Origin: Bradyrhizobium sp.
GTDB taxonomy: Bacteria > Pseudomonadota > Alphaproteobacteria > Rhizobiales > Xanthobacteraceae
Direction of reading: 5' to 3'
Length of the DNA stretch: 64,000 nt
Assembly (NCBI RefSeq): GCF_028868675.1
Contig: NZ_JAGWUA010000001.1
Location: 1 to 64,000 of the forward strand
Part shown: positions 20,131 through 31,953 of the stretch, piece by piece
Position numbering within the stretch: position 1 is the first letter of the stretch
How the letters are laid out: every line of letters begins with the position of its first letter
Program-made: the position numbers and the translations under genes
The notes under the pieces: generated by a model
Told to the model about the DNA's origin: nothing
Seen by the model: the letters and a program-made list of their open reading frames with translations, nothing else
The model's database searches: none

Positions 20131-21624
20131 CTATACCCCCGCCATCATCACGTATTTGATCTCGACGTACTCTTCCATGCCGTGATGCGAGCCCTCGCGC
20201 CCCAAGCCGCTCTCCTTGACGCCGCCGAAGGGCGCGACCTCGGTCGTGATCAGGCCGGTGTTGACGCCGACCATGCCCGACTCCAGCGCCTCCGCGACGC
20301 GCCAGACCCGCCCGAGATCGCGGGAATAGAAGTACGAGGCGAGACCGAACGGCGAGGCGTTGCACATCGCGATCACGTCGGCCTCGTCCTTGAAGCGGAT
20401 CACCGGCGCGAGCGGGCCGAACGTTTCCTCCTGCGACACCAGCGAGTCCGGCTTGACGTCGGCAAGCACCGTCGGCTCGAAGAAGGTGCGGCCGAGCGAA
20501 TGGCGCTTGCCGCCGGTGACGATCTTGGCGCCGCGCTTCACGGCGTCCGCAATGTGCTTCTCGACCTTGTCGATCGCCTCCATGTTGATCAGCGGCCCCT
20601 GGGTGACGCCGGCTTCCGTGCCGTCGCCGATCCTCATCGCCGCGACCTTTGCCGACAGCTTCTGCACGAACGCGTCGTAGATGCCGTCCTGGGCGTAGAT
20701 GCGGTTGGCGCAGACGCAGGTCTGGCCCATGTTGCGGTATTTCGAGACGATCGCGCCTTCGACCGCGGCGTCGATGTCGGCGTCGTCGAACACCACGAAA
20801 GGCGCGTTGCCGCCGAGCTCGAGCCCGAGCTTCTTCACGCCGACGGAAGCCTGCCGGTAGAGGATCTTGCCGACCTCTGTCGAACCGGTGAAGCCGACGA
20901 AGCGCACCGCCGGATGCTCGCACAGCACCTTGCCGATCGGCGGCGCATCGCCGGTGACGATGTTGAACACGCCCTTGGGCACGCCGGCCCTCTCGGCCAG
21001 CAGCGCGAGCGCCAGCGCCGACAGCGGCGTTTCGTTCGCGGGCTTCAGCACCACCGTGCAGCCGGCAGCGAGCGCCGGCGACACTTTTCGGGTGATCATC
21101 GAGTTCGGAAAGTTCCACGGCGTGATGGCGCCGCAGACGCCGATCGGCTGCTTGATCGCCAAGAGCCGCGCATCGGCGCGCTGGGTCGGGATGGTTTCGC
21201 CATAGACGCGGCGGGCTTCCTCGGCGAAGAACTCGACATAGGCGCCGCCGATATCGACCTCGCCGAGCGCCTCGGTGAGCGGCTTGCCCTGCTCGGAGGT
21301 CAGGATCAGCGCGAGATCCTCGCGGTTGGCGACGATCAGCTCGTACCATTTACGCAGGATGTTGGAGCGCTGCTTTGCGGTGAGCCTGGCCCAGGCCGGG
21401 AAGGCGCGCTCGGCGGCTTCGACCGCCCTGGTCGCATCGGCCGCCGTGAGTTGCGGCACCTTGGCGAGCGCCACGCCGGTCGCGGGATTGTTGACCGGAA
21501 AGACGGGCGAGCCGACCCAGGCGCCGTCGATGTAGCAGGCCTCGCGCAGGAGCGAAGGGTCCTTCAGCCGGTCGCGCAAGGTGGAAGCGGATTGCGAAGC
21601 GCGTGCGGCGGCGGTCGGGGTCAT
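20131..21624 (-). CDS. gabD: NAD(P)-dependent succinate-semialdehyde dehydrogenase
   Basis: AITPWNFPNSMITRKVSPALAAGCTVVLKPANETPLSALALALLAERAGVPKGVFNIVTG; LELGGNAPFVVFDDADID; GQTCVCANRIYAQDGIYD. Confidence 0.9.
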   Translation of the reverse strand: MTPTAAARASQSASTLRDRLKDPSLLREACYIDGAWVGSPVFPVNNPATGVALAKVPQLTAADATRAVEAAERAFPAWARLTAKQRSNILRKWYELIVANREDLALILTSEQGKPLTEALGEVDIGGAYVEFFAEEARRVYGETIPTQRADARLLAIKQPIGVCGAITPWNFPNSMITRKVSPALAAGCTVVLKPANETPLSALALALLAERAGVPKGVFNIVTGDAPPIGKVLCEHPAVRFVGFTGSTEVGKILYRQASVGVKKLGLELGGNAPFVVFDDADIDAAVEGAIVSKYRNMGQTCVCANRIYAQDGIYDAFVQKLSAKVAAMRIGDGTEAGVTQGPLINMEAIDKVEKHIADAVKRGAKIVTGGKRHSLGRTFFEPTVLADVKPDSLVSQEETFGPLAPVIRFKDEADVIAMCNASPFGLASYFYSRDLGRVWRVAEALESGMVGVNTGLITTEVAPFGGVKESGLGREGSHHGMEEYVEIKYVMMAGV

Positions 21625-21736
21625 GGCGTTGCTCCTTGACGGCTCTTTTCGGATTGGCGCCGACTATAGGCGCAACCGGCGCACAATGCACCGCCCGGCA
21701 ACGCACGGCAGATTCGAGCTTATCTGGGGGCGGCGC

Positions 21737-22057
21737 TTACGCCGCGCCGCTCATATAAGTCTCGCGCCGGCCGATCATGCGCTCGGCGGCCGCCTTGGCG
21801 TCGGCCTTGGTCGAGGTCGCGCAGGTCCGGTATTCGAGCGCGGGCACATCGGTGGTATCGCGGCGGCCGAACCAGGATTTTGAGCCGACCGGCAGCAGCG
21901 CCAGGGCCTGTGCGACGTTGTCGACCGCACCGAAGGAGTAGAGCGCACCGGTCCCGGCGACGCGAACCTCGTAGATTCCCGGCGAAATCGGCGCCTCGAG
22001 GTTCTCACCCCGGCCGGGACGGGGGTAACGCTTCCAGTCACTCCAAGTCGAAATCAT
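21737..22057 (-). CDS. Small hypothetical protein, possibly GIY-YIG-fold related
   Basis: MISTWSDWKRYPRPG...PGIYEVRVAGTGALYSFGAVDNVAQAL...LEYRTCATSTKADAKAAAERMIGRRETYMSGAA. Confidence 0.55.
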   Translation of the reverse strand: MISTWSDWKRYPRPGRGENLEAPISPGIYEVRVAGTGALYSFGAVDNVAQALALLPVGSKSWFGRRDTTDVPALEYRTCATSTKADAKAAAERMIGRRETYMSGAA

Positions 22058-22399
22058 CTCAAACTTCCCTCGCGGCCTTGGGCAGCCGCCAACATTTTGC
22101 ATCGAGTCTGACCGGCCACGCCGATTTGGCCGTGTTCTGAACGCCTTAAGGCACGAAATGTTTCAAGAGGCCAAGCCCTTTGGAAACATTAGAGCCTGAC
22201 GCCCCGGAGGGTCACGGCGAAGTGCGGGCATCCACCGCAGATTGTCGTCAGGTGTTGCAGTTTGGTCCCCTCGGAGCGTCTCGCCGTCAAGTCACGACAT
22301 CGCGACCGGCGCGCGCAAAGGTAGATGCTTGCCGCGCGCGGTTGGCGGGAGGACAATCGATCGCTGCCAACAATAATCGAATGTCGGAGGAACAACCCC

Positions 22400-23593
22400 A
22401 TGCACGGTCAGGCCGAGATCGATCAGGTTCTGCGCCAGAAGAGCGAGACACAGGAAATTCCCGGAGTCGTCGCCATTGCCGCCGATGGCGGCGACGTGTT
22501 GTACCAGGGCGCGTTCGGCAAGCGCGACCTGTCCAAGTCCGATGCGATGACGCCGGACAGCGTGTTCTGGATCGCCTCGATGACCAAGGCGGTGACGACG
22601 GCCGGCGCGATGCAGCTCGTCGAGCAGGGCAGGCTCTCGCTCGATGCGCCGATCGCGAAGGTGCTGCCGGACCTCGCCGCCCCGCAGGTGCTTGAAGGCT
22701 TCGACGCCAACGGCGAGCCGAAGCTGCGGCCTGCGAAGAGCCCGATCACGCTGCGCCAGCTCATGACCCACACCGCCGGCTTCTGCTACGACATGTGGAA
22801 CGGCGACATGGCGGTGTATCTGGAGAAGGCCGGCATTCCGCCGATCACCACCTGCCAGAACGCCGCGCTGAAGACGCCGATCGCCTCCGATCCCGGGACG
22901 CGCTGGGAGTACGGCACCAACATCGACTTCGTCGGCAAGGCGGTGGAAGCGATCAGCGGCCAGCGGCTCGACGCTTATCTGCGCGACAATCTGTTTGCCC
23001 CGCTCGGCATGAGCGACACCGGCTTCAAGATCAGCGAGGGCATGCGCCAGCGCCTGGTCGGCATGCATGCGCGCGGCGAGAACGGACAGCTCGCGGCGAT
23101 CCCGTTCGAGCTGGAGCAGAACCCGGAATTCCACATGGGCGGCGGCGGCCTCTATGCCACGGCCGGCGACTACATCAAGTTCACCCAGATGATCCTGAAC
23201 AAGGGCCGCGGCAACGGCAACCAGGTGCTGAAGCCCGAGACCGTCACGACGATGGGCCAGAACCACATCGGCGATCTCAACATGACCAAGATGACGACGG
23301 CGGCACCGATCTACACCAACGACGTCGACCTGTTCCCCGATCAGGCGAAGAAGTGGGGCCTCAGCTTCATGATCAACACCGCCAGGACCCCGCAGGGCCG
23401 CAGCCCCAACAGCCTGTTCTGGGCCGGGCTCGCCAATACCTATTTCTGGATCGATCCCGCGCGCAACGTCACCGGCGTGATCCTGATGCAGCTCCTGCCC
23501 TTTGCCGACGCCAAGTGCCTGGAGGCGTTTGCAGGCTTCGAGCGCGGCGTCTATGACGGCCTCGACGCAGGCAGCGGAAAGAAGGCGGCGTAG
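22400..23593 (+). CDS. Serine hydrolase (class C beta-lactamase fold)
   Basis: [36 protein letters not shown] (SxxK); [26 protein letters not shown]. Confidence 0.92.
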   Translation: MHGQAEIDQVLRQKSETQEIPGVVAIAADGGDVLYQGAFGKRDLSKSDAMTPDSVFWIASMTKAVTTAGAMQLVEQGRLSLDAPIAKVLPDLAAPQVLEGFDANGEPKLRPAKSPITLRQLMTHTAGFCYDMWNGDMAVYLEKAGIPPITTCQNAALKTPIASDPGTRWEYGTNIDFVGKAVEAISGQRLDAYLRDNLFAPLGMSDTGFKISEGMRQRLVGMHARGENGQLAAIPFELEQNPEFHMGGGGLYATAGDYIKFTQMILNKGRGNGNQVLKPETVTTMGQNHIGDLNMTKMTTAAPIYTNDVDLFPDQAKKWGLSFMINTARTPQGRSPNSLFWAGLANTYFWIDPARNVTGVILMQLLPFADAKCLEAFAGFERGVYDGLDAGSGKKAA

Positions 23594-23711
23594 GTTCTTA
23601 CCGCGCGTCGCGGCCGGGCCTGGCCCGGCGATCCGCACGAAACAGTCATTCCGGGGCGGTTCGCAGGACCGAACCCGGAATGGCGCCCGGTTTGATAGGG
23701 AGGACACGACC

Positions 23712-25406
23712 TTGGCAGACAAAGCCGACAGCTACGTTTGCGGCATCTCGGACACACCGCTGCTCGGCGACACGATCGGACGCAGCCTCGAGCTCGCCGC
23801 CCGGCGCTGGGGCGCGCGCGAAGCGCTGGTCTCGCCGTCCCACGGCGTGAGATGGACCTGGACGGAATTTGCCGAGCGGGTCGACGCGCTCGCGGCGGGG
23901 TTTCTCGCCCTCGGCCTCGAGCCCGGCGCGCGCATCGGCATCTGGTCGCTGAACCGGCCGGAATGGACGCTCACTCAATTTGCCGCCGCCAAGGCCGGGC
24001 TGATCCTGGTCACCATCAATCCCGCCTACCGGCTGAGCGAGCTGGAATTCGCGCTCTACAAGGTCGGATGCGCGGCCATCGTCACCGCGACGTCGTTCAA
24101 GACCAGCAACTACATGGAGATGCTGAACACGCTGTTGCCGGAACTTGCGACCGCGCAACCCGGTCATCTGCGCGCGGCGCGATTGCCGGCCCTGCGCTTG
24201 GTGATCCAGATCGGCGGACCGGTAAGCCCGGGCACCGTTCCGTTCGACGAGGTGCCGCACATGGGCGGCGACCGGCACCGCGAGCAGCTGGCCCGGCTCG
24301 GGCGTGAGCTGCAGTTCGACGACCCCGTCAACATCCAGTTCACCAGCGGCACCACGGGATCGCCGAAAGGCGTGACGCTGACCCACCACAACATCCTCAA
24401 CAACGGCTATTTCGTCGGCCGCGCCATGCGCCTGACGGAACAGGACCGCATCTGCATTCCGGTTCCGCTCTATCACTGCTTCGGCATGGTGATGGGCAAC
24501 CTCGCCTCCGTCGCGCTCGGCGCGGCCATGGTCTATCCCGGCGAGGGTTTTGATCCCCTGACGACGCTGCGCACCGTCGCGCAGGAGAAATGCACCGCGC
24601 TCTACGGCGTGCCGACCATGTTCATCGCCGAGCTCGATCATCCGGAGTTCGCGAGCTTCGACCTCAAGACGCTGCGCACCGGCATCATGGCCGGCGCGCC
24701 CTGTCCGATCGAGGTGATGAAGCGCGTCAACAACGAGATGAACATGCGCGAGGTGACGATCGCCTACGGCATGACCGAGACGAGCCCGGTGAGCTTCCAG
24801 AGCGCGGTCGACGATCCGCTGGAGCGCCGCGTCTCCACCGTCGGGCGCATCCACCCGCATGTCGAGGTCAAGGTCGTCGACCTCGAAGGCAGGATCGTCA
24901 AGCGCGGGGAACGGGGCGAGCTCTGCACCCGCGGCTACAGCGTCATGCTGGGCTATTGGGACGAGGCGGAGAAGACCGCCGACGTGCTCGACAAGAATGG
25001 CTGGATGCACACCGGCGACCTCGCCACCATCGACGACGCCGGCTATTGCAACATCGTCGGCCGCATCAAGGACATGGTGATCCGCGGCGGCGAGAACCTC
25101 TATCCCCGCGAGATCGAGGAGTTTCTCTATCGCCATCCGAAGATACAGGACGTACAGATTTTCGGCGTGGCGGATCAGCGCTATGGCGAAGAGCTGTGCG
25201 CCTGGATCAGGGTGCGCTCCGGCGAGACACTGACGGCGGAGGAGGTGCGCGCCTTCTGCGACGGCCAGATCGCCCACAACAAGATCCCGCGCTATGTCGA
25301 GTTCGTCGAGGAGTTTCCGATGACGGTGACGGGAAAAATCCAGAAATTCATGATGCGCGACGCCGTGGAGAAGCGGCTCGGACTGCAGGCGGCGAAGACG
25401 GCGTGA
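23712..25406 (+). CDS. AMP-binding acyl-CoA ligase
   Basis: [80 protein letters not shown]. Confidence 0.95.
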   Translation: MADKADSYVCGISDTPLLGDTIGRSLELAARRWGAREALVSPSHGVRWTWTEFAERVDALAAGFLALGLEPGARIGIWSLNRPEWTLTQFAAAKAGLILVTINPAYRLSELEFALYKVGCAAIVTATSFKTSNYMEMLNTLLPELATAQPGHLRAARLPALRLVIQIGGPVSPGTVPFDEVPHMGGDRHREQLARLGRELQFDDPVNIQFTSGTTGSPKGVTLTHHNILNNGYFVGRAMRLTEQDRICIPVPLYHCFGMVMGNLASVALGAAMVYPGEGFDPLTTLRTVAQEKCTALYGVPTMFIAELDHPEFASFDLKTLRTGIMAGAPCPIEVMKRVNNEMNMREVTIAYGMTETSPVSFQSAVDDPLERRVSTVGRIHPHVEVKVVDLEGRIVKRGERGELCTRGYSVMLGYWDEAEKTADVLDKNGWMHTGDLATIDDAGYCNIVGRIKDMVIRGGENLYPREIEEFLYRHPKIQDVQIFGVADQRYGEELCAWIRVRSGETLTAEEVRAFCDGQIAHNKIPRYVEFVEEFPMTVTGKIQKFMMRDAVEKRLGLQAAKTA

Positions 25407-25428
25407 GGGGCATGCGGCGTATCAACAC

Positions 25429-25514
25429 CGTCATTGCGAGCGGAGCGAAGCAATCCAGGGTCTTTCCGCGGTGACAGTCTGGATTGCCTCGTCGCTTCGC
25501 TCCTCGCAATGACG
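25429..25514. repeat. Palindromic repeat family A, copy 1
   Basis: CGTCATTGCGAGCGGAGCGAAGCAATCCAG...CTGGATTGCCTCGTCGCTTCGCTCCTCGCAATGACG. Confidence 0.85.
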
Positions 25515-25533
25515 GCGTGGAGACGGCCTCAGG

Positions 25534-26394
25534 CTACTGCCCACTCAGCAAGCTCATCACGAACCGGCTGCCGACGATGAAGAGGTAGCAGCCGAACGCC
25601 ATCTCGAGCGTGCGCTTGGACATCGCGTGCGCGGCCCTCACGCCGAGCGGCGCGGTGACGAGGCTGGTCGGCATCACCAGCGCCGCCCCGATCAGCGAGA
25701 CGTAGCCGAGCGCGAACGGCATCTGCAGTGCGGCGACCGCTGGATAATGCGCGGCCGCCGGCCAGCCGGCATAGACGTAGCCGAGCGCGCCGGGGATCGA
25801 GATCAGCACCGCGAGCGCGGACGAGGTCGCGACCGCCTGGTGGATCGGGCGGCCGTAGAAGGTCATCAGCAGGTTCGAGAACAGGCCGCCGCCGATGCCC
25901 ATCAGCGTCGAGAGCAGACCGACGCAGACGCCGTAGGCGCGCATCAGCGGTCCCTTCGGCAGTTCGTCGCCCAGCTTCCAGCCTTCGCGCGCGAAGATCA
26001 GCCGCGCTGCGGCCGAATAGGCGACGCAGACGAACACGATCTTGAACAGCCGCTCCGGCGCATGGCGCGCGATAACGCTGCCGGCGAGGACGCCGGCTAC
26101 GATCGGAAGCCACCAGATGCGAAGGATCTCCGTGTCGACGGCGCCGCGCTTGTAGTGCGCGTGGCACGAACGGATCGAAGTCGGGATGATGATCGCAAGC
26201 GAGGTGCCGATGCAGAGCGGCATGCGCACCTCCAGCGGCACGCCGGCAAGGCGGAAGCATTCGTAGAACACCGGCACCAGAACGGCGCCGCCGCCGATGC
26301 CGAACAGGCCGGCGAGGAATCCGGAGAGCGCGCCGACCGCGATCAGGAGCAGGAGGAGCTCGACGACGTCTTGGGAGTTGAGACCAGCAATCAC
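25534..26394 (-). CDS. TauE/SafE family sulfite exporter-like permease
   Basis: SGFLAGLFGIGGGAVLVPVFYECFRLAGVPLEVRMPLCIGTSLAIIIPTSI...GLLSTLMGIGGGLFSNLLMTFYGRP; GTG start inferred. Confidence 0.92.
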   Translation of the reverse strand: MIAGLNSQDVVELLLLLIAVGALSGFLAGLFGIGGGAVLVPVFYECFRLAGVPLEVRMPLCIGTSLAIIIPTSIRSCHAHYKRGAVDTEILRIWWLPIVAGVLAGSVIARHAPERLFKIVFVCVAYSAAARLIFAREGWKLGDELPKGPLMRAYGVCVGLLSTLMGIGGGLFSNLLMTFYGRPIHQAVATSSALAVLISIPGALGYVYAGWPAAAHYPAVAALQMPFALGYVSLIGAALVMPTSLVTAPLGVRAAHAMSKRTLEMAFGCYLFIVGSRFVMSLLSGQ

Positions 26395-26905
26395 GCGTAT
26401 TTCGCCCCGGCACCCGATCGCGCCCGTGCGCTTCGGCGGACGCCGCGCGAAGAGCTCTAGGCGATCTCGTCGGTGCGGTCGACTGGCGCAGGGTGCGCGT
26501 TGGCCATCAGGGTGGAATGCGGGCCGCGCATATCCGGTGGATGGCGGGCGAGAGCGGCCGGGAACGCCGACGAGAATTGGGGGTTGTTGGCCAGGCGCTA
26601 CCCGTGAGCGAAGCCGCCCTCGCGCATGAGGCAGGGGCTGGATGCGTCGTTCCGCTGGGATTTCAAGCCTTCGCGGCCCGGCGCCAAACAAGTGAACCTA
26701 AATTCTTTACTTTAAAGGTTGCAACTCGCTCTGGTATACCAAGCCTCTGATCGGGCTGGATTCGTCGCGATTATAAGACTGAACCGCAGTTCCCTTTATG
26801 GCGATTTGGTGATTGCGCTGACAGTTTCGACTCCGTAAATAGGACCGACCTTTCGCGATCCCCGCGCGCCCCATGCTGGGCGCAATAAAACATCAAAGCC
26901 GCCCA

Positions 26906-27304
26906 ATGACCGCACGGATCGAACGACCGCTTTCACCACACCTGCAAGTCTACCGCGTGACGCTGACGATGGCGCTGTCCGTCGTCCATCGCGCCACCGG
27001 CATCGCCCTCTATTTCGGCACCCTGCTGCTCGCCTGGTGGCTGATTGCCGCGGCGTCGGGTCCTGCCGCCTATTCCCACGTGCAGGCCTTCACCGGCAGC
27101 TTCATCGGCCGGCTCATCGTGTTCGGGTACACCTGGGCGCTGATGCACCACCTGCTCAGCGGCATCAGGCATTTCGTCTGGGATCTCGGCTACGGCTTCA
27201 AGGCCAATGAGCGCGAGGCGCTGACCTGGGGCGCGCTGCTCGGCGGCATCGCGCTCACCCTGCTGATCTGGATCATCGCCTACGCGATCGGAGGCGGACG
27301 ATGA
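26906..27304 (+). CDS. sdhC: Succinate dehydrogenase cytochrome b556 subunit
   Basis: RPLSPHLQVYRVTLTMALSVVHRATGIALYFGTLLLAWWL; MHHLLSGIRHFVWDLGYG. Confidence 0.95.
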   Translation: MTARIERPLSPHLQVYRVTLTMALSVVHRATGIALYFGTLLLAWWLIAAASGPAAYSHVQAFTGSFIGRLIVFGYTWALMHHLLSGIRHFVWDLGYGFKANEREALTWGALLGGIALTLLIWIIAYAIGGGR

Positions 27305-27705
27305 GCGCAACGGAAACGACCAAGCGCAGCATGCGCACGCCGCTCGGCCGCGTCCACAATCTCGGCGCAGCGCATTCGGGCACCTCCGATTTCTGGCGCC
27401 AGCGCCTTACCGGCGTTGCGATGACGCTCTTGATCATCCCCGTGCTGGTGGTCGTCATGATGCTGATCGGCCGCAACCAGGCGGGTGCGGCACAGATTCT
27501 CGGCTCGCTGCCGATCGCCGTGATCCTGCTGCTCTTCATCTTCGCCAGCGCCTGGCACATGAAGATCGGCATGCAGGTCGTGATCGAGGACTACGTCCAT
27601 AGCGAGAAGCTGAAGCTCGCTTCCATCATGCTCAACAATTTCTTCTCGATCGCGGTCGCGCTCGCCTCGACCTACGCGATCCTCAAACTTTCTTCCGGAG
27701 TGTAG
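27301..27705 (+). CDS. sdhD: Succinate dehydrogenase hydrophobic membrane anchor subunit
   Basis: MRTPLGRVHNLGAAHSGTSDFWRQRLTGVAMTLL...SAWHMKIGMQVVIEDYVHSEKLK. Confidence 0.95.
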   Translation: MSATETTKRSMRTPLGRVHNLGAAHSGTSDFWRQRLTGVAMTLLIIPVLVVVMMLIGRNQAGAAQILGSLPIAVILLLFIFASAWHMKIGMQVVIEDYVHSEKLKLASIMLNNFFSIAVALASTYAILKLSSGV

Positions 27706-27708
27706 CCC

Positions 27709-29547
27709 ATGGCCACTGCCCAAAATGGCAAGGGAAGCGGCGCTGCGCCGGCGACCAGCAGCAAGGCCTATCCGATCGAGGACCACACCTATGACGTGGT
27801 CGTGGTGGGCGCCGGCGGCGCGGGCCTGCGCGCCGTCGTCGGCTGCAGCGAGGCCGGGCTGCGCACGGCCTGCATCACGAAGGTTTTCCCGACCCGCTCG
27901 CACACCGTCGCCGCCCAGGGCGGCATCTCGGCCGCGCTCGGCAACATGCACCAGGACGACTGGCGCTGGCACATGTACGACACCGTGAAGGGATCGGACT
28001 GGCTCGGCGACCAGGACGCGATCGAATACATGGTGCGCCACGCGCCCGAAGCCGTCTATGAGCTCGAGCATTGGGGCGTGCCATTCTCGCGTACCGAGGA
28101 GGGCAAGATCTACCAGCGCCCGTTCGGCGGCATGACCATGGACTACGGTAAGGGCCAGGCGCAGCGCACCTGCGCCGCCGCCGACCGCACCGGCCACGCC
28201 ATGCTGCACACGATGTACGGCCAGTCGCTGCGTCACTCGGCCGAATTCTTCATCGAGTTCTTCGCCATCGACCTGATCATGGATGACCAGGGCGCCTGCC
28301 GTGGCGTGATCGCACTGAAGCTCGACGACGGTACGCTGCACCGCTTCCGCGCCCAGACCACCATCATGGCCACCGGCGGCTATGGCCGCATCTATTACTC
28401 CTGCACCGGTGCACACACCCAGACCGGAGATGGCAGCGGGATGGTGCTGCGCGCCGGCCTGCCGCTGCAGGACATGGAGTTCGTGCAGTTCCATCCGACC
28501 GGCATCTACGGCGCGGGCTGTCTCGTCACCGAAGGCGCGCGCGGCGAGGGCGGCTACCTCGTCAACTCCGAGGGCGAGCGCTTCATGGAGCGCTATGCGC
28601 CCTCTGCCAAGGACCTCGCCTCGCGCGACGTGGTCTCGCGCGCAATGACCGTCGAAATCCGCGAAGGCCGCGGCGTCGGCAAGAAGAAGGACCACATCTA
28701 TCTGCACCTCGACCATCTCGACCCGAAGATATTGCAGGAACGGCTGCCGGGCATTTCGGAGTCGGCCCGGATCTTCGCCAATGTCGACGTGACGCGCGAG
28801 CCGATCCCGATCGTGCCGACGGCGCACTACAACATGGGCGGCATCCCCACCAACTTCCACGGCGAAGCGCTGACCAAGAAGAACGGCGACGAAAACTCCG
28901 TAGTGCCGGGACTGATGGCGGTGGGCGAAGCCGCCTGCGTGTCGGTGCATGGCGCCAACCGCCTCGGCTCCAATTCGCTGATCGACCTCGTGGTATTCGG
29001 CCGCGCCGCCGCACTGCGCTGCGCCGAGAAGCTGACGGCGAACGGCAAGCAGCCCGATCTGCCGTCGAACTCGGCCGATAAGGCCCTGAGCCGGCTCGAT
29101 CGCTATCGCTACGCCTCGGGCGGCACGCCGACGGCGAAGCTGCGCGACAGCATGCAGCACGTGATGCAGAACAACTGCGCGGTGTTCCGCACCGGCGAAG
29201 TGCTGAACGAGGGCCACAATCTGATCCACAAGGTGCACGACGGGATCGCCGACGTCGGGACCTCCGACCGTTCGCTGGTCTGGAACACGGACCTGATCGA
29301 GACGCTGGAATTCGACAATCTGATCGCGCAGGCGGTGGTGACGATGGACTCCGCCGTCAACCGCACCGAGAGCCGCGGCGCGCATGCGCGCGAGGACTTT
29401 GCCGAGCGCGACGACAAGAACTGGATGAAGCACACGCTCGCCTGGCTCGACGAGGCCGGCAAGGTCGCGATCGACTACCGTCCGGTGCACAACTACACCA
29501 TGACCAACGACGTGCAGTACATCCCGCCGAAGGCGCGCGTGTACTGA
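27709..29547 (+). CDS. sdhA: Succinate dehydrogenase flavoprotein subunit
   Basis: [76 protein letters not shown]. Confidence 0.98.
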   Translation: MATAQNGKGSGAAPATSSKAYPIEDHTYDVVVVGAGGAGLRAVVGCSEAGLRTACITKVFPTRSHTVAAQGGISAALGNMHQDDWRWHMYDTVKGSDWLGDQDAIEYMVRHAPEAVYELEHWGVPFSRTEEGKIYQRPFGGMTMDYGKGQAQRTCAAADRTGHAMLHTMYGQSLRHSAEFFIEFFAIDLIMDDQGACRGVIALKLDDGTLHRFRAQTTIMATGGYGRIYYSCTGAHTQTGDGSGMVLRAGLPLQDMEFVQFHPTGIYGAGCLVTEGARGEGGYLVNSEGERFMERYAPSAKDLASRDVVSRAMTVEIREGRGVGKKKDHIYLHLDHLDPKILQERLPGISESARIFANVDVTREPIPIVPTAHYNMGGIPTNFHGEALTKKNGDENSVVPGLMAVGEAACVSVHGANRLGSNSLIDLVVFGRAAALRCAEKLTANGKQPDLPSNSADKALSRLDRYRYASGGTPTAKLRDSMQHVMQNNCAVFRTGEVLNEGHNLIHKVHDGIADVGTSDRSLVWNTDLIETLEFDNLIAQAVVTMDSAVNRTESRGAHAREDFAERDDKNWMKHTLAWLDEAGKVAIDYRPVHNYTMTNDVQYIPPKARVY

Positions 29548-29553
29548 TCACCA

Positions 29554-29631
29554 CTCGTCATTGCCGGGCTCGACCCGGCAATCCATCCTTCGAAAGAAGA
29601 TGGATGCGCGGTCGAGCCCGCGCATGACGAG
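29554..29631. repeat. Palindromic repeat between sdhA and sdhB
   Basis: CTCGTCAT..GGGCTCGACC..ATCCATC/GATGGAT..GGTCGAGCCC..ATGACGAG. Confidence 0.85.
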
Positions 29632-29651
29632 AGAAACCAGAGGCTAGACTA

Positions 29652-30434
29652 ATGGTCGAATTCGCACTTCCGAAGAATTCCAAGATCACCGGCGGCAAGA
29701 CCTGGCCGAAGCCCGCGGGCGCGACCGAGCTCCGCGAATTCAAGATCTATCGCTGGAACCCGGACGACGGCAAGAATCCCAGCGTCGACACATATTACGT
29801 CGACACCCACGACTGCGGTCCGATGGTGCTGGACGGGCTGATCTGGATCAAGAACCACATCGATCCGACGCTGACCTTTCGCCGCTCCTGCCGCGAAGGC
29901 GTCTGCGGCTCCTGCGCGATGAACATCGACGGCCAGAACACGCTGGCCTGCACAAGGTCGATGCACGACGTCAAGGACGGCGCGGTCAAGATCAACCCGC
30001 TGCCGCACCAGCCCGTCGTGAAGGATCTGGTGCCGGACCTCACCAATTTCTACGCGCAATACGCCTCCATCGAACCGTGGCTGAAGACGACCTCGCCGAC
30101 GCCACAGAAGGAATGGCGGCAGAGCCACGAGGACCGCGAGAAGCTCGACGGGCTCTACGAGTGCATCCTCTGCGCCTGCTGCTCGACCTCCTGCCCGAGC
30201 TACTGGTGGAACAGCGACCGCTATCTGGGACCCGCAGCCCTGCTGCAGGCCAATCGCTGGGTCTCGGACTCCCGGGATGAGGCGACCGGCGAGCGGCTCG
30301 ACAATCTCGAGGATCCGTTCCGGCTCTATCGCTGCCACACCATCATGAACTGCGCCAAGGCCTGCCCGAAGGGCCTCAACCCGGCCGAAGCCATCGCCGA
30401 GCTGAAGCTGAAGCTGGTCGAGCGCCAGGTCTGA
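29652..30434 (+). CDS. sdhB: Succinate dehydrogenase iron-sulfur subunit
   Basis: [77 protein letters not shown]. Confidence 0.98.
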   Translation: MVEFALPKNSKITGGKTWPKPAGATELREFKIYRWNPDDGKNPSVDTYYVDTHDCGPMVLDGLIWIKNHIDPTLTFRRSCREGVCGSCAMNIDGQNTLACTRSMHDVKDGAVKINPLPHQPVVKDLVPDLTNFYAQYASIEPWLKTTSPTPQKEWRQSHEDREKLDGLYECILCACCSTSCPSYWWNSDRYLGPAALLQANRWVSDSRDEATGERLDNLEDPFRLYRCHTIMNCAKACPKGLNPAEAIAELKLKLVERQV

Positions 30435-30720
30435 CCGCCGCGTCCTGGGCAGGACGCTCAATCGCGCCCGCCAGGAGACGCGTCGTTGCGAAGCTGCGCC
30501 TCTCAACGGCAAGAACTGGGAGAGCGCTGCGACTTGAGACTTGACGCCCTCCATCCCGGAAAACGGATGCGCAAGGGTCCCGTCTCACAGACGATGGCAG
30601 ACTGTCCAGGCCGTCCGCCATCGGCCTCGCCTGGAGTTGCCCGACCCCGGCGGCGGACTATCACATCGAGCCGCTTGCTGGTAGGTTCGGTCACGGATCC
30701 CCGCCGCCTCCCAGCAGTTC

Positions 30721-31953
30721 ATGCTCAGCCATTTCGAACGACCGACCGAGAGACCGCCGACTCCTGGAAGGATCGCTTCTGACTTTGGCTTGCTGTACGC
30801 CTCGAACGGATTCATCGGCTGGCTCTTTGCCGCGACTGCGCCGGTGGCCATCATTCTGACCGTCGGTTCGCACGGCGGCCTTTCGGAAACCGAAATCGCC
30901 TCCTGGATCTTCGGGGTCTTCTTCGTCAACGGCCTCATCACCATCCTGTTCTGCTGGCTCTATCGGCAGCCATTGGCGTTCTTCTGGACGATTCCCGGCA
31001 CGGTTCTGGTGGGACAGTCATTGGCTCACCTGACTTTCCCTCAGGTCGTTGGCGCCTACTACGTCACGAGCGCGCTCATGCTGGTGCTTGGCGCCACCGG
31101 CTGGGTCAAGCGCGCGATGGAGCTGGTGCCGCTTTCGATCGTGATGGGGATGGTGGCCGGGGTATTCCTCCGTTTCGGCCTCGATCTCGTCCATGCCGTC
31201 TTCGCGGACACTGCCATCGCGGGGTCGATGGTCGCGACCTGGCTGCTGCTGGCCTCGGCGCCGCGGTTCGGTCGCCGCTGCCCGCCGATCATCGGAGCGC
31301 TCCTGGTCGGCGCGCTTGCCGCGATCGTGCTCGGCCGATTCGAGGCTTCCTCGCAGCTACATTTCGAGTTGATCAGGCCGGTCGTTCAGGAGCCGACCTG
31401 GTCGGTCGCGGCGATCGTCGAACTGGTCGTGCCGCTGGCGATCACGGTCCTGGTCGTGCAGAATGGTCAGGGTTTTGCCGTCCTGAAAGCAGTAGGGCAC
31501 AATCCGCCGGTCAATGCGGTGACGATCGCCTGCGGTGTCGGTGCAGCCGTCAGCGCCCTCGTCGGCGGCATCAGCACGTGCCTCACGGGGCCGACGAATG
31601 CCATCATCGTCGGCAGCGGCGAGCGTAAACGCCAATATGTCGCGGGCATCGTGGTCGGCGTCCTGGCGATCCTGTTCGGATTGCTGGCGCCGACTTTCAC
31701 CCGACTGCTGCTCAATGCGCCAAGATCCTTCATCGCAGCGCTGGCGGGGCTCGCGATGTTGCGCGTGTTGCAGACGGCTTTCGTCACGGCGTTTGCCAAC
31801 CGCTTCTCGCTCGGCGCGCTGGTGGCGTTCCTCGTCACGCTTGCCGACGTGCCGTTGTTGAACGTCGGAGCGGCTTTTTGGGGATTGGTCTGCGGCATCG
31901 TCATATCCCTCCTGCTGGAGCGCGCGGACTTTGCATCGGCGTCCTCGTCCTGA
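30721..31953 (+). CDS. BenE-family benzoate/H+ symporter-like transporter
   Basis: Multi-TM; FFWTIPGTVLVGQSLAHLTFPQVVGAYYVTSALMLVLGATGW; NPPVNAVTIACGVGAAVSALVGGISTCLTGPTNAII. Confidence 0.85.
   Translation: MLSHFERPTERPPTPGRIASDFGLLYASNGFIGWLFAATAPVAIILTVGSHGGLSETEIASWIFGVFFVNGLITILFCWLYRQPLAFFWTIPGTVLVGQSLAHLTFPQVVGAYYVTSALMLVLGATGWVKRAMELVPLSIVMGMVAGVFLRFGLDLVHAVFADTAIAGSMVATWLLLASAPRFGRRCPPIIGALLVGALAAIVLGRFEASSQLHFELIRPVVQEPTWSVAAIVELVVPLAITVLVVQNGQGFAVLKAVGHNPPVNAVTIACGVGAAVSALVGGISTCLTGPTNAIIVGSGERKRQYVAGIVVGVLAILFGLLAPTFTRLLLNAPRSFIAALAGLAMLRVLQTAFVTAFANRFSLGALVAFLVTLADVPLLNVGAAFWGLVCGIVISLLLERADFASASSS

Noticed and set aside
27280-29490. 736-aa antisense ORF over sdhD/sdhA
   Set aside because: Codon-bias shadow of sdhA; no recognisable domain.
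30721-31953. BenE-like transporter considered part of an aromatic catabolic cluster
   Set aside because: Neighbours are sdhB and an FkbM methyltransferase; no aromatic degradation genes seen.
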